Below, in pieces: positions 42,283-49,494 of a DNA stretch of 64,000 nucleotides; position 1 is the first letter of the stretch; each line of letters opens with the position of its first letter. Location: positions 62,001-126,000 of the forward strand of contig NZ_JADHDT010000005.1 of assembly GCF_016820445.1 (NCBI RefSeq). Reading direction: 5' to 3'. Position numbers and translations under genes: made by a program. Under the pieces are notes generated by a model. The model made no database searches, had not been told where the DNA came from, and saw nothing but the letters and a program-made list of their open reading frames with translations. The DNA comes from Sphingomonas beigongshangi. GTDB lineage: Bacteria; Pseudomonadota; Alphaproteobacteria; Sphingomonadales; Sphingomonadaceae.

Positions 42283-42922
42283 TCCCGCTTCCAACGCCAG
42301 CACCGACGCGTCGATCGCGGCGAACCTCGCCGATGCGACGCAGACCGAGGGGCTGCAGCCGCGCGACGTGCGCGACGCGAGTGCGGTGACCAACGGCGTC
42401 GCCGAACCGACGGCGCATCACGTCGAGGAACCGACCGCGCTCGGCTTCAACACCACCGGCTGGGTCGGCATCGCCGCGCTTGTCGTGCTGATCGGCATGA
42501 TCGTCGCCAAGGTGCCGGGCAAGATCGGCGCCGCGCTCGACGGCAAGATCGCGGCGATCCGCGCCCAGCTCGAAGAGGCGAAGACGCTGCGCGCCGAGGC
42601 GGAGGCGCTGCGCGCGGAATATGAGGCGAAGGCCAAGGCCGCCGAGGCCGACGCCGCGACGATGCGCCATCACGCGCAGCAGGAGGCGAACCAGATCATC
42701 GCCAAGGCGAAGCAGGACGCGGAGGAGCTGATGGCCCGCCGCACCAAGCGCGCCGAGGACAAGATCGCTGCCGCCGAGCGCCAGGCGATCGCCGAGGTCC
42801 GCGCGCTTGCCGCCGATACGGCCGCGCGCGCCGCCGCGACGCTGATCGCGGAGCATCACGACGGCGGTGCCGACAAGACAATGGTCGATCGCGCCATCGC
42901 GGGGCTCGGCCGCCCGCACTGA
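42275..42922 (+). CDS. atpF: F0F1 ATP synthase subunit b
   Basis: This 215-residue stalk subunit has a membrane helix at about 62-80 (GWVGIAALVVLIGMIVAKV) followed by KIGAALDGKIAAIRAQLEEA and a long coiled coil, the classic b-subunit pattern. The ~60 residues before the helix form a polar, Ala/Thr/Asp-rich extension that E. coli b lacks. The ATG at 42275 overlaps the b' gene by 8 nt. The F1 genes (atpH-A-G-D-C) are not in the window, as expected in this group. Confidence 0.9.
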   Translation: MANPASNASTDASIAANLADATQTEGLQPRDVRDASAVTNGVAEPTAHHVEEPTALGFNTTGWVGIAALVVLIGMIVAKVPGKIGAALDGKIAAIRAQLEEAKTLRAEAEALRAEYEAKAKAAEADAATMRHHAQQEANQIIAKAKQDAEELMARRTKRAEDKIAAAERQAIAEVRALAADTAARAAATLIAEHHDGGADKTMVDRAIAGLGRPH

Positions 42923-42963
42923 TCGGGTTTCCGGGGCGCCATGCCCTTGTCCGCTGGTGGCAA

Positions 42964-43044
42964 GCGTGCCTCTGCGGACGCAGGAGCCCGGAGCCGCACG
43001 CGGAGCGCCTGTGGTCCTGCGTTCCTGCGTTCGCAGGAACACGC
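42964..43044. repeat. Degenerate palindromic element
   Basis: The left arm gcgtgcctctgcggacgcag and the inverted right arm ending tgcgttcgcaggaacacgc flank a 30-nt centre, between atpF and the SMR exporter gene. It resembles in design, but not in sequence, the larger elements at 39.7-40.1 kb. It may limit read-through from the atp operon. Confidence 0.55.
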
Positions 43045-43139
43045 TGCGCCGCGGTTGATGCTGACATCCGACGCCGTCTCTTCCCGGGTTTCCGGCGGCG
43101 TCCCTAGCTGAATCGAGCCCGCCACAAGGAGTCGCCTCC

Positions 43140-43460
43140 ATGTCCTGGGCCATTCTCGCCGTCGCCGTCGTCACCGAGATCTGCTGGGCGCTCAGCCTGA
43201 AATGGGCGGCGACGCTCGGCACGTGGCAGGCGTCCAGCGTCCCGATCATCCTGTCCTTCGTCAACATGGGCTTGCTCGCGCTCGCGATGCGGGGTCTGCC
43301 CGCCGGCACCGCCTATGCGGTATGGACCGGGCTCGGCGCCGTGGGCGTGATCATTGGCGGCGTCATCTTCTTCGGCGACAAGGTCAGCCTCGTACAGGCC
43401 TGCTTCATGGCGCTGACCGTGATCGGGGTGGTCGGCACCAAGATCTTCGCGCAAGGCTGA
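43140..43460 (+). CDS. SMR-family exporter (Gdx/SugE-like)
   Basis: This 106-residue four-helix transporter belongs to the small multidrug resistance family. The proton/substrate carboxylate is Glu13 (AVVTEICWALSLKW). LPAGTAYAVWTGLGAVG is the SMR signature and resembles the Gdx (guanidinium exporter, formerly SugE) branch more than EmrE. It works as an antiparallel dimer in the inner membrane. The ATG at 43140 has an aaggag box. No guanidine riboswitch was recognised upstream. Confidence 0.9.
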   Translation: MSWAILAVAVVTEICWALSLKWAATLGTWQASSVPIILSFVNMGLLALAMRGLPAGTAYAVWTGLGAVGVIIGGVIFFGDKVSLVQACFMALTVIGVVGTKIFAQG

Positions 43461-43529
43461 GCGTTTCCGCGCCCGTGCGGCCGTGATAGGCTGGGGGCGG
43501 ACCACGACGGTCCGGTGAGATGCCCCGCT

Positions 43530-44015
43530 ATGTCGATCGTCCTGTCCGCGTTGATGCTCGCAGTCTTGCCGCAAACCACCGCGGCGGAACGCGCGGGCAA
43601 ATTCTCCCTCGACCTGCCGGCGGACGATTCGGCCGCGCCCCCGGCCGTGCCGAAGGGGGACAGCGTCGCACCCGCGCCGGCGGCGCCGCCGCCCGATGCC
43701 GTGGCGCCCGCCGCCGCGCCGCCGGAGGCGCCGGCGAAGGGCATCGCCTCGCATTTCTCCCTCGACACGCCGATCGCCGATCTCATCGCCGATCCGGCGG
43801 CCAAGGCGGTGCTCGACAAGGACATGCCCGGCCTCAGCGACGACGAGAATTTGCCCAGGTTCCGCATGCTGTCGCTGCGTCGGCTCGCGCCGCTCAGCGG
43901 CGGCCAGATGACGGCGGACCTGATGCAGAAGCTCGCCTTCGATCTTGCCGCGCTCGGCGGCGGTGCGCCCCCGCCGCCCGCGAAGAAGCGCCCGGGGCCG
44001 ACCAGCGGGCGGTGA
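43530..44015 (+). CDS. Hypothetical exported protein with Pro/Ala linker
   Basis: This protein of about 161 residues has a signal peptide (MSIVLSALMLAVLPQTTAA). A short FSLDLPADD segment is followed by a long Pro/Ala-rich linker, then a helical domain: HFSLDTPIADLIADPAAKAV, LDKDMPGLSDDENLPRF and LRRLAPLSGGQMTADLMQKL. The FSLD(L/T)P motif occurs twice. The C-terminal pattern (PIxDLxADPxxKAVLxKxxPG) also occurs as a small domain in alphaproteobacterial secreted proteins and enzymes, but I cannot name its function. A GTG at 43515 is an alternative start. Confidence 0.75.
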   Translation: MSIVLSALMLAVLPQTTAAERAGKFSLDLPADDSAAPPAVPKGDSVAPAPAAPPPDAVAPAAAPPEAPAKGIASHFSLDTPIADLIADPAAKAVLDKDMPGLSDDENLPRFRMLSLRRLAPLSGGQMTADLMQKLAFDLAALGGGAPPPPAKKRPGPTSGR

Positions 44016-44120
44016 AATGCGGGCCGTGACGGCCGCAGCCTGATCGTCACGCCGGTACCGATTCCACGCATGTGGATCAGACTCTAGCCGCGCCCGTGCG
44101 CGACTCCTACATGCAGCCGC

Positions 44121-46043
44121 ATGTCAGGCTACGGCCCCCCCGATCGCTTCAACGAGGAACGCGCCACCTTCACCGTCCGCGGATCGGACACGCCCGATCT
44201 TGATGCGGGCGTGGCGGCGATCCGCAACGTGCTGAAGACGCTGCCCAACCGCTCCGGCGTCTATCGCATGCAGGACGCAAAGGGCGACGTCCTCTACGTC
44301 GGCAAGGCGCGCTCGCTGAAGCAGCGCGTCGCCAATTACACGCAGATCAAGCAACTGCCCAAGCGCCTCCAGCGCATGGTGTCGCAGACGCGGGCGATGA
44401 CGATCGTCACCACCAACAACGAGGCGGAGGCGCTGCTGCTCGAGGCGCAGCTGATCAAGAGCTTCCGTCCCGCCTACAACGTGCTGTTGCGCGACGACAA
44501 AAGCTTCCCCTTCATCCTGCTGCGCACCGACCACGATTTCCCGCGCGTGCAGAAGCATCGCGGCGCCCGCCGCGCGCCGGGCAATTACTACGGCCCCTTC
44601 GCCAGCGCCGGCAGCGTCAACAACACGCTCAACGCCCTGCAAAAGCTGTTCCTGCTGCGCTCGTGCACCGACAGCTTCTTCAAGACGCGCGACCGGCCGT
44701 GTCTGCTCTACCAGATCAAGCGCTGCTCCGCGCCCTGCGTCGGCCGCATCGATACCGAGGGCTACAAGGACCTGGTCGACGATTGCCGCGACTTCCTGGC
44801 CGGCAAGTCGACGAAGGTGCAGGCCAAGCTCGGCGCGCAGATGCAGGCCGCCGCGGAGAACATGGACTTCGAGCTCGCCGCGCTGCTGCGCGACCGGCTG
44901 AAGGCGCTGACCTTCGTCCAGGGCACGCAGGCGATCAACGCGGAGGGGGTCGGCGATGCCGACGTCTTCGCGCTGGCGTGCAAGGACGGCGTGATCGGCA
45001 TCCAGGCCTTCTTCATCCGCGGCGGCCAGAACTGGGGCCACCGCAGCTTCTTCCCCGCCCATACGGCAGAGGTGCCGGAGGACGAGGTGCTGGCGAGCTT
45101 CCTGACGCAATTCTACGAGGAGGTGCCACCGCCGCGCACCATCCTGCTCGACCGCGACCTGTCCGAGGGGGCGTTGCTGATGGAGGCGCTCGGCGAGCGC
45201 GCCGGCTACAAGGTCGCGATCTCCGTGCCGCAGCGCGGCGATCGCCGCCGGTTGATGGACCAGGCGAAGCGCAACGCGATCGAGGCGCTCGAACGCCGGC
45301 TGGCGGAAAGCACGACGCAGGCGCGGCTGCTGCGCGAGGTGGCGGACCTGTTCGGCCTCGACGGCCCGCCCGACCGGATCGAGATCTACGACAACAGCCA
45401 CATCCAGGGCACCAACGCGCTCGGCGCGATGGTGGTCGCGGGGCCGGAGGGCTTCCGCAAAGGCCAGTATCGCAAGTTCAACATCAAGGGGAACGAGGCG
45501 GCGACCAACGACGATTTCGGCATGATGCGCGAGGTGTTCCGCCGCCGCTTCGCCCGCCAGCTGGAGGAGGCACCCGATCGCGACGACGGCACCTGGCCAG
45601 ACCTCGTGCTGATCGACGGTGGTCGCGGCCAGCTCAATGCCGCCAAGGCGGTGCTGGAGGATCTCGGTATCGAGGACGTGTGCCTCGTCGGCATCGCCAA
45701 GGGGCCGCATCACGGCCGCGAGGGGCGCGAGGTCTTCCACCTGCTCGACGGGCGCGAGTTCCAGCTGCCGGTGAACGCCCCCGTGCTCTTCTACCTCCAG
45801 CGCCTGCGCGACGAGGTCCACCGCTTCGTCATCGGCGCGCATCGCGAGAAGCGCGCCAAGGCGATCGGCGCGAGTCCGCTCGACGAGGTGCCGGGCATCG
45901 GCCCCGCCCGCAAGAAGGCGCTGCTGATGCATTTCGGCACGGCGCGGGCGGTGCGCAACGCCAGCCTGGAGGATCTGCGCAAGGCGCCGGGCGTGTCGAG
46001 CGCGGTGGCGCAGCAGGTCTACGACTTCTACCACGCGCGGTAA
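44121..46043 (+). CDS. uvrC: Excinuclease ABC subunit C
   Basis: This 640-residue nucleotide-excision-repair nuclease makes both incisions around DNA damage. The GIY-YIG domain (LPNRSGVYRMQDAKGDVLYV, then GKARSLKQRV) makes the 3' cut. A UVR motif (QMQAAAENMDFELAALLRD) contacts UvrB. The RNase H-like domain has DNSHIQGTNALGAMVV, and the C-terminal HhH pair has DEVPGIGPARKKALL and KAPGVSSAVAQQVYDFY. All parts are intact. In related genomes pgsA often follows; here an AT-richer island intervenes. Confidence 0.97.
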   Translation: MSGYGPPDRFNEERATFTVRGSDTPDLDAGVAAIRNVLKTLPNRSGVYRMQDAKGDVLYVGKARSLKQRVANYTQIKQLPKRLQRMVSQTRAMTIVTTNNEAEALLLEAQLIKSFRPAYNVLLRDDKSFPFILLRTDHDFPRVQKHRGARRAPGNYYGPFASAGSVNNTLNALQKLFLLRSCTDSFFKTRDRPCLLYQIKRCSAPCVGRIDTEGYKDLVDDCRDFLAGKSTKVQAKLGAQMQAAAENMDFELAALLRDRLKALTFVQGTQAINAEGVGDADVFALACKDGVIGIQAFFIRGGQNWGHRSFFPAHTAEVPEDEVLASFLTQFYEEVPPPRTILLDRDLSEGALLMEALGERAGYKVAISVPQRGDRRRLMDQAKRNAIEALERRLAESTTQARLLREVADLFGLDGPPDRIEIYDNSHIQGTNALGAMVVAGPEGFRKGQYRKFNIKGNEAATNDDFGMMREVFRRRFARQLEEAPDRDDGTWPDLVLIDGGRGQLNAAKAVLEDLGIEDVCLVGIAKGPHHGREGREVFHLLDGREFQLPVNAPVLFYLQRLRDEVHRFVIGAHREKRAKAIGASPLDEVPGIGPARKKALLMHFGTARAVRNASLEDLRKAPGVSSAVAQQVYDFYHAR

Positions 46044-46420
46044 CGGTTTGATCCGGGCGCGGGAAACGGCGCCGGCCGGAGAGGGTGCCGGTCCCGCCGG
46101 CGACCGCGCCTCGCTACGGTGCGTCCTGCTTCCGGTGGGTGCGGTTCGCATCGTGGGTGCTGGACGCCCCCTTCATTCGGCGATTGGTCTACCTGATCAA
46201 ATTGACCGCTTGCGCCCGATCGTCGCCGTCTAGCTGGCTCGTTCGCGACACCAGAAGCGGCCATTGGTTCACGAGAACCGAAACCGCCGAGATTGGGGCG
46301 CCGGGATCGATGGTAATGGGTCGTTTCGGTATTGTTATCTATTGAGGTGAGCGACAACCAAGGCCGCGTTAGCCCTTGCTCCGCAGTCAATTTCGTCCAG
46401 AAGGGTTTGTGAATAGCAGA
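46044..46420. other. Intergenic at the left edge of the DUF262-HEPN island
   Basis: No gene is supported here. The first ~50 bp are GC-rich core-like DNA; beyond about 46130 composition shifts towards A+T. A gcggccattgg core (46256-46267) resembles, in inverted orientation, the aatgtccgc motif of the 0.1-1.8 kb insert. I see no tRNA or integrase marking the edge. Confidence 0.45.
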
Positions 46421-47611
46421 ATGGGTGTGACAGTGAGCGACATGGGAAGCGCCCCTGAAGAAACTTCGGTATCGGAAACGCCCGCGCTGGACGGTGCTGT
46501 AGCCGCAAGCCCCGGTACAGACGATCAAGTAGCGTCTACCGACGAGTATGAGATCGCCTTAGCCGAAGGTGTCGATGATGAGACGCTTTGCGATGATACG
46601 GCGGAAACAACGCGCTTTTCGATTACCAGCTACGGCGCAGATTACACCGTCGATACCCTCGTTAAGCGGATGCGTAACGAGGCGTTTACAATTCCTAGCT
46701 TTCAACGCCGATTTGTTTGGTCTCAGCGGCACGCATCCAAGTTCATCGAGTCCTTGCTGATGGGATTGCCTGTTCCGGGCATATTCCTTTATCGCGAGGG
46801 AGCGACGAACAAGCATCTCGTGATCGACGGACAACAACGCTTGCGTACGTTGCAGGCGTACTATGACGGGCTGTTCGGCGAGCGGAAGTTTCGGCTAATT
46901 GGCGTTATCGATGAGTGGGCAAACAAAACCTACGCCGAACTCTCGCCGTCGGATCAGTTGAAACTCGACGACTCGATCGTTCATGCCACCATTTTTTCAC
47001 AGGATGAGCCGGAGAACGCTCTAGATAGTGTGTATTTTGTTTTCGAACGCATCAACACTGGTGGCATTCGATTAACAGCGCAGGAAATCCGCAATGCAAT
47101 CGCCGCTGGACCCTTCACAGATATGGTCCGCGATCTGAACGTGAATGCCGATTGGAGGGCGATATTTGGAGCAGAAATTAATAAGCATTCGAAAGATCAA
47201 GAATTAATTACTCGCTTCCTCGCACTCCATGATGATAGCGCGAAGTATTCTCGTCCAATGTCGAAATTTCTAAACAAGTATTCCCAGTCTATGAACAAAG
47301 TCAATGATGCCGAACGAAGTAAGCGGGCGGAAATCTTTGTGAAGACCATCGGTATGTTAAATAAATCACTGGGAAGTAAGGCTTTTCGTCCATCGCGATC
47401 TCTCAATGCTGCTGTCTTCGACGCCGTTATGGTCGGGCTGGCGAAGCGGCTTGAGAACGGTAGCCCGCCGACTAGCGATAGCGTTAAAGACGCCTACGGT
47501 GCGCTGCTTGGAAGAGATGACTTCAGGCGATATTGGATTCGAGCTACCGCTGACGAAGATAGCGTCCGCAAGCGTATCGAAATGGCGACAGAAGCTTTTG
47601 CTGGTATCTGA
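46421..47611 (+). CDS. DUF262 domain protein (ParB/GmrS-like nuclease superfamily)
   Basis: This protein of about 396 residues carries a DUF262 domain. Conserved blocks, numbered from a possible TTG start at 46376, are IPSFQRRFVWS (106-116), LVIDGQQRLRTLQ (148-160, the DGQQR ParB-like active motif) and FERINTGGIRLTAQEIRNA (223-241). The N-terminal ~60 residues are acidic and disordered-looking. There is no C-terminal DUF1524 HNH domain, unlike GmrSD-type restriction proteins. DUF262 domains bind or hydrolyse nucleotides. The partner HEPN gene begins 3 nt downstream. Codon use is AT-richer than in uvrC, suggesting transfer. The start may be 46421, 46442 or the TTG. Confidence 0.85.
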   Translation: MGVTVSDMGSAPEETSVSETPALDGAVAASPGTDDQVASTDEYEIALAEGVDDETLCDDTAETTRFSITSYGADYTVDTLVKRMRNEAFTIPSFQRRFVWSQRHASKFIESLLMGLPVPGIFLYREGATNKHLVIDGQQRLRTLQAYYDGLFGERKFRLIGVIDEWANKTYAELSPSDQLKLDDSIVHATIFSQDEPENALDSVYFVFERINTGGIRLTAQEIRNAIAAGPFTDMVRDLNVNADWRAIFGAEINKHSKDQELITRFLALHDDSAKYSRPMSKFLNKYSQSMNKVNDAERSKRAEIFVKTIGMLNKSLGSKAFRPSRSLNAAVFDAVMVGLAKRLENGSPPTSDSVKDAYGALLGRDDFRRYWIRATADEDSVRKRIEMATEAFAGI

Positions 47612-47614
47612 TCT

Positions 47615-48091
47615 ATGGATCACGAGCTAAAGGCCCGGCTCAAGACGCTCGACGGTTTCATCGCGCAGGCCCGAGCCTTACCTGAAGATGATCAACTCAA
47701 GAGTTATCTATGTAGGCTGGGAACGGTTCTCATCTGCGGCAATATCGAGCAATCGGTACAGATAATAATCTTGAGTCGTCTCCGCCCTAAAGCTCACGAT
47801 CATGTGTTAAATTTTATAAAGTCACATTTCAAGCGGGGGCAAAATCTCGATTGTGAGGCAATACAGCAATTGCTGACACGCTTTGATGCTGGCTGGTATA
47901 AAGCTTTCTCCAAATTCGTAGATGATAATCCGGGTCTAAAGGACGGCATTTCCTCTTGCTATGCGATTAGGAATTCTACCGCTCACGGTGGTTCCCAATC
48001 GGTTGGGATTCGAGGACTAAACGAAATGTTTGAGACGCATAAGCGGTTAATCGACGGTTTGGTCGCGGCCACCGCCGTTTGGGGAGGTTGA
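47615..48091 (+). CDS. HEPN-domain protein (RiboL-PSP-HEPN-like), putative RNase toxin
   Basis: This 158-residue, all-helical protein resembles the HEPN superfamily. The diagnostic Rx4H motif is intact in YAIRNSTAHGG (Arg119, His124), which in HEPN RNases cuts RNA within a dimer. The preceding region (GNIEQSVQIIIL, TRFDAGWYKAFSKFV) fits the RiboL-PSP-HEPN sub-family. It begins 3 nt after the DUF262 stop, so both are made together. By family knowledge HEPN proteins serve as toxins or abortive-infection effectors, with the neighbour acting as sensor or antidote. Base composition is AT-rich like its partner. Confidence 0.82.
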   Translation: MDHELKARLKTLDGFIAQARALPEDDQLKSYLCRLGTVLICGNIEQSVQIIILSRLRPKAHDHVLNFIKSHFKRGQNLDCEAIQQLLTRFDAGWYKAFSKFVDDNPGLKDGISSCYAIRNSTAHGGSQSVGIRGLNEMFETHKRLIDGLVAATAVWGG

Positions 48092-48110
48092 CCGCAAAAC
48101 GGTTTTTATT
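48091..48110 (+). terminator. Weak terminator after the HEPN gene
   Basis: A short accg/cggt stem with a CAAAA loop is followed by TTTTTATT (48091-48110), overlapping the HEPN stop. The stem is only 4 bp, so efficiency is doubtful. Confidence 0.35.
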
Positions 48111-48171
48111 CTTCGCTTTTTGTCTCACTTCGCATCACTCATAATTTAACTCTCTGGGTGTAAATGTTTTC

Positions 48172-48471
48172 ATGTGTTTTCACCCTACTGAGATTTTTTG
48201 TATTGCATCCGGCCGCCTTTCGGATGCCGAGGAGCTGGCGGCCGGGTTCTCTTTGGGAACGCCATCGGTGGCTATCTACGACTGCCAAGAGCGCAAAGCC
48301 GGCCTGCCGGTCTGCCCGGCCGGAATGGCGGATATTAGCAAAACCGGCTTTCACATCAACGACGCTGCATGTCTCAAGGTGGTCGAGTGCTGCCGTGGCG
48401 AGTTCGATGAACGAACGGCAGCTTACGCCATCTGCGAAGCCAAAAAGCGGCTGGGCTGCTTCCCCCCATAA
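48172..48471 (+). CDS. Cys-rich hypothetical protein (doubtful)
   Basis: The frame encodes 99 residues with eight or more Cys (IFCIASG, IYDCQERKAGLPVCP, AACLKVVECCRGEF, AICEAKKRLGCFPP). There is no signal peptide, and I recognise no family. No ribosome-binding site is obvious before the ATG, and the opposite strand is also open over the same stretch, so coding is not certain. It lies in the distal half of the AT-richer island behind the HEPN gene. Confidence 0.35.
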   Translation: MCFHPTEIFCIASGRLSDAEELAAGFSLGTPSVAIYDCQERKAGLPVCPAGMADISKTGFHINDAACLKVVECCRGEFDERTAAYAICEAKKRLGCFPP

Positions 48472-48580
48472 CTGGACATTCCGTGATCGCGTAGGAGTAC
48501 CGCAATGGCGAGGCCTGCGACATGATAGCGGCGGAGATGACGCTGTGCAGAATCGCCGCCGCGAAGATGCAGCGTGAGAC

Positions 48581-48703
48581 ATGACCTTTGCTCCGAGCGA
48601 TTGGCGCCCAATCACGGCAGGCATCGAGAACCCGCTGTCCGAACGGCAGTATAACATCCGAACCGGATATATCTCCGATGTCTACCCGCAGGAATGGTGT
48701 TAG
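48581..48703 (+). CDS. 40-residue small ORF (doubtful)
   Basis: ATG 48581 to TAG 48701-48703 encodes MTFAPSDWRPITAGIENPLS and then ERQYNIRTGYISDVYPQEWC. The peptide is well-mixed and protein-like rather than low complexity. It has no ribosome-binding site that I can see. It may be a small gene or a fragment of a decayed one. Listed because it is too short for ordinary gene calling. Confidence 0.25.
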   Translation: MTFAPSDWRPITAGIENPLSERQYNIRTGYISDVYPQEWC

Positions 48704-48991
48704 TACGACAAAGGCGACGGTCCGCCTGCGGCTCTTTCCCATCGTAGGCAGATCGGTCGAGGCGGCGGCACCGCCGATGAGCGAGGCGAACGGGTGCGAC
48801 TTTAGCGACCTTTCGCGGGCGCGGTCGGGCTTTGCCGAACTACCGCCAGACCGCGCAGGAATCACCCCACCGCTTCGGCAAAACTACTCACGCCCGCTGC
48901 GGGAAGTACCAGACAGGAACACTTCCGGCGGAGCCGGGTTTCTGGGCCATATCGGCCGCAAATCCGCTGCCGCTCACGCAGGGGAAATGCC
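48704..48991. other. Right edge of the island, no gene seen
   Basis: Composition returns to GC-rich by about 48900. No supported gene lies here. The end contains the purine box (ggggaa) before the lipoprotein gene at 48992. Confidence 0.4.
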
Positions 48992-49312
48992 GTGGTCCGT
49001 TTCGTCGCCGTCGTCGCTCTGGGTATGCTCGCCACCGGCTGTGCCGCGCCGTCGACGCGAATCGCGATGGGGCTGGAGCGTTATGGCCTGGACGCGCAGC
49101 GATCGACCTGCGTCGGCGACCGGTTGCAGAGTAACTTGTCGCTCGGCCAGCTGCAGCAGCTCGGCAACGCCGCCGCGGCCTATCGCCGCGACGATCCCAA
49201 TCCGGCGCAGCTGACGCTCGGCGACCTGCTCCGTGTCGCCGGCGAGATCAAGGATCCGCGCATCGCGCTGGAGGTGGGCAAGGCCGCGGCCGGCTGCGGG
49301 GTCGTGGCCTAA
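48992..49312 (+). CDS. Small lipoprotein
   Basis: This 106-residue protein has a lipoprotein signal (MVRFVAVVALGMLATGCAAP; lipobox LATGC, acylated Cys about 17). The mature part is helical (IAMGLERYGLDAQRSTCVGD; LSLGQLQQLGNAAAAYRRDD) with two further Cys that may pair. The GTG at 48992 is used, with ggggaa 6 nt upstream. It resembles conserved sphingomonad lipoproteins of unknown function. Confidence 0.8.
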   Translation: MVRFVAVVALGMLATGCAAPSTRIAMGLERYGLDAQRSTCVGDRLQSNLSLGQLQQLGNAAAAYRRDDPNPAQLTLGDLLRVAGEIKDPRIALEVGKAAAGCGVVA

Positions 49313-49494
49313 CGCCGCGCCGCTGCCGCTGACGCACTTTGGCATCTGATCCGGCAGGGCCGGATCGGGGCGGGGGCGGCACCGCGTCCATGCACCGGAT
49401 CGGGCCCTGCGCCGGGTCTGCACGGGATCGGCACGGACAAGCCCCATTGCGCGCCGTCTCGCCGCGGGTACACTCGCCGGCAATGACGGGGGGA

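Noticed and set aside
42964..43139. Guanidine riboswitch before the SMR exporter gene
   Set aside because: The stretch is explained by a degenerate palindrome and a plain ribosome-binding site; no guanidine-I core motif was recognised.
44124..46151. 675-codon minus-strand frame over uvrC
   Set aside because: Antisense shadow of uvrC, low-complexity composition.
46376..46420. TTG start for the DUF262 gene
   Set aside because: Adds 15 residues with no conserved content and no Shine-Dalgarno; ATG 46421 is preferred, though not certain.
48139..48657. Minus-strand frame of 172 codons in the island
   Set aside because: No ribosome-binding site or family pattern; overlaps two plus-strand candidates. 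The evidence does not clearly favour either strand, so I kept only the plus-strand frame at low confidence.
46044..48991. Prophage or transposon as carrier of the DUF262-HEPN island
   Set aside because: No integrase, transposase, tRNA edge or target-site duplication was seen; the mode of arrival is unknown.
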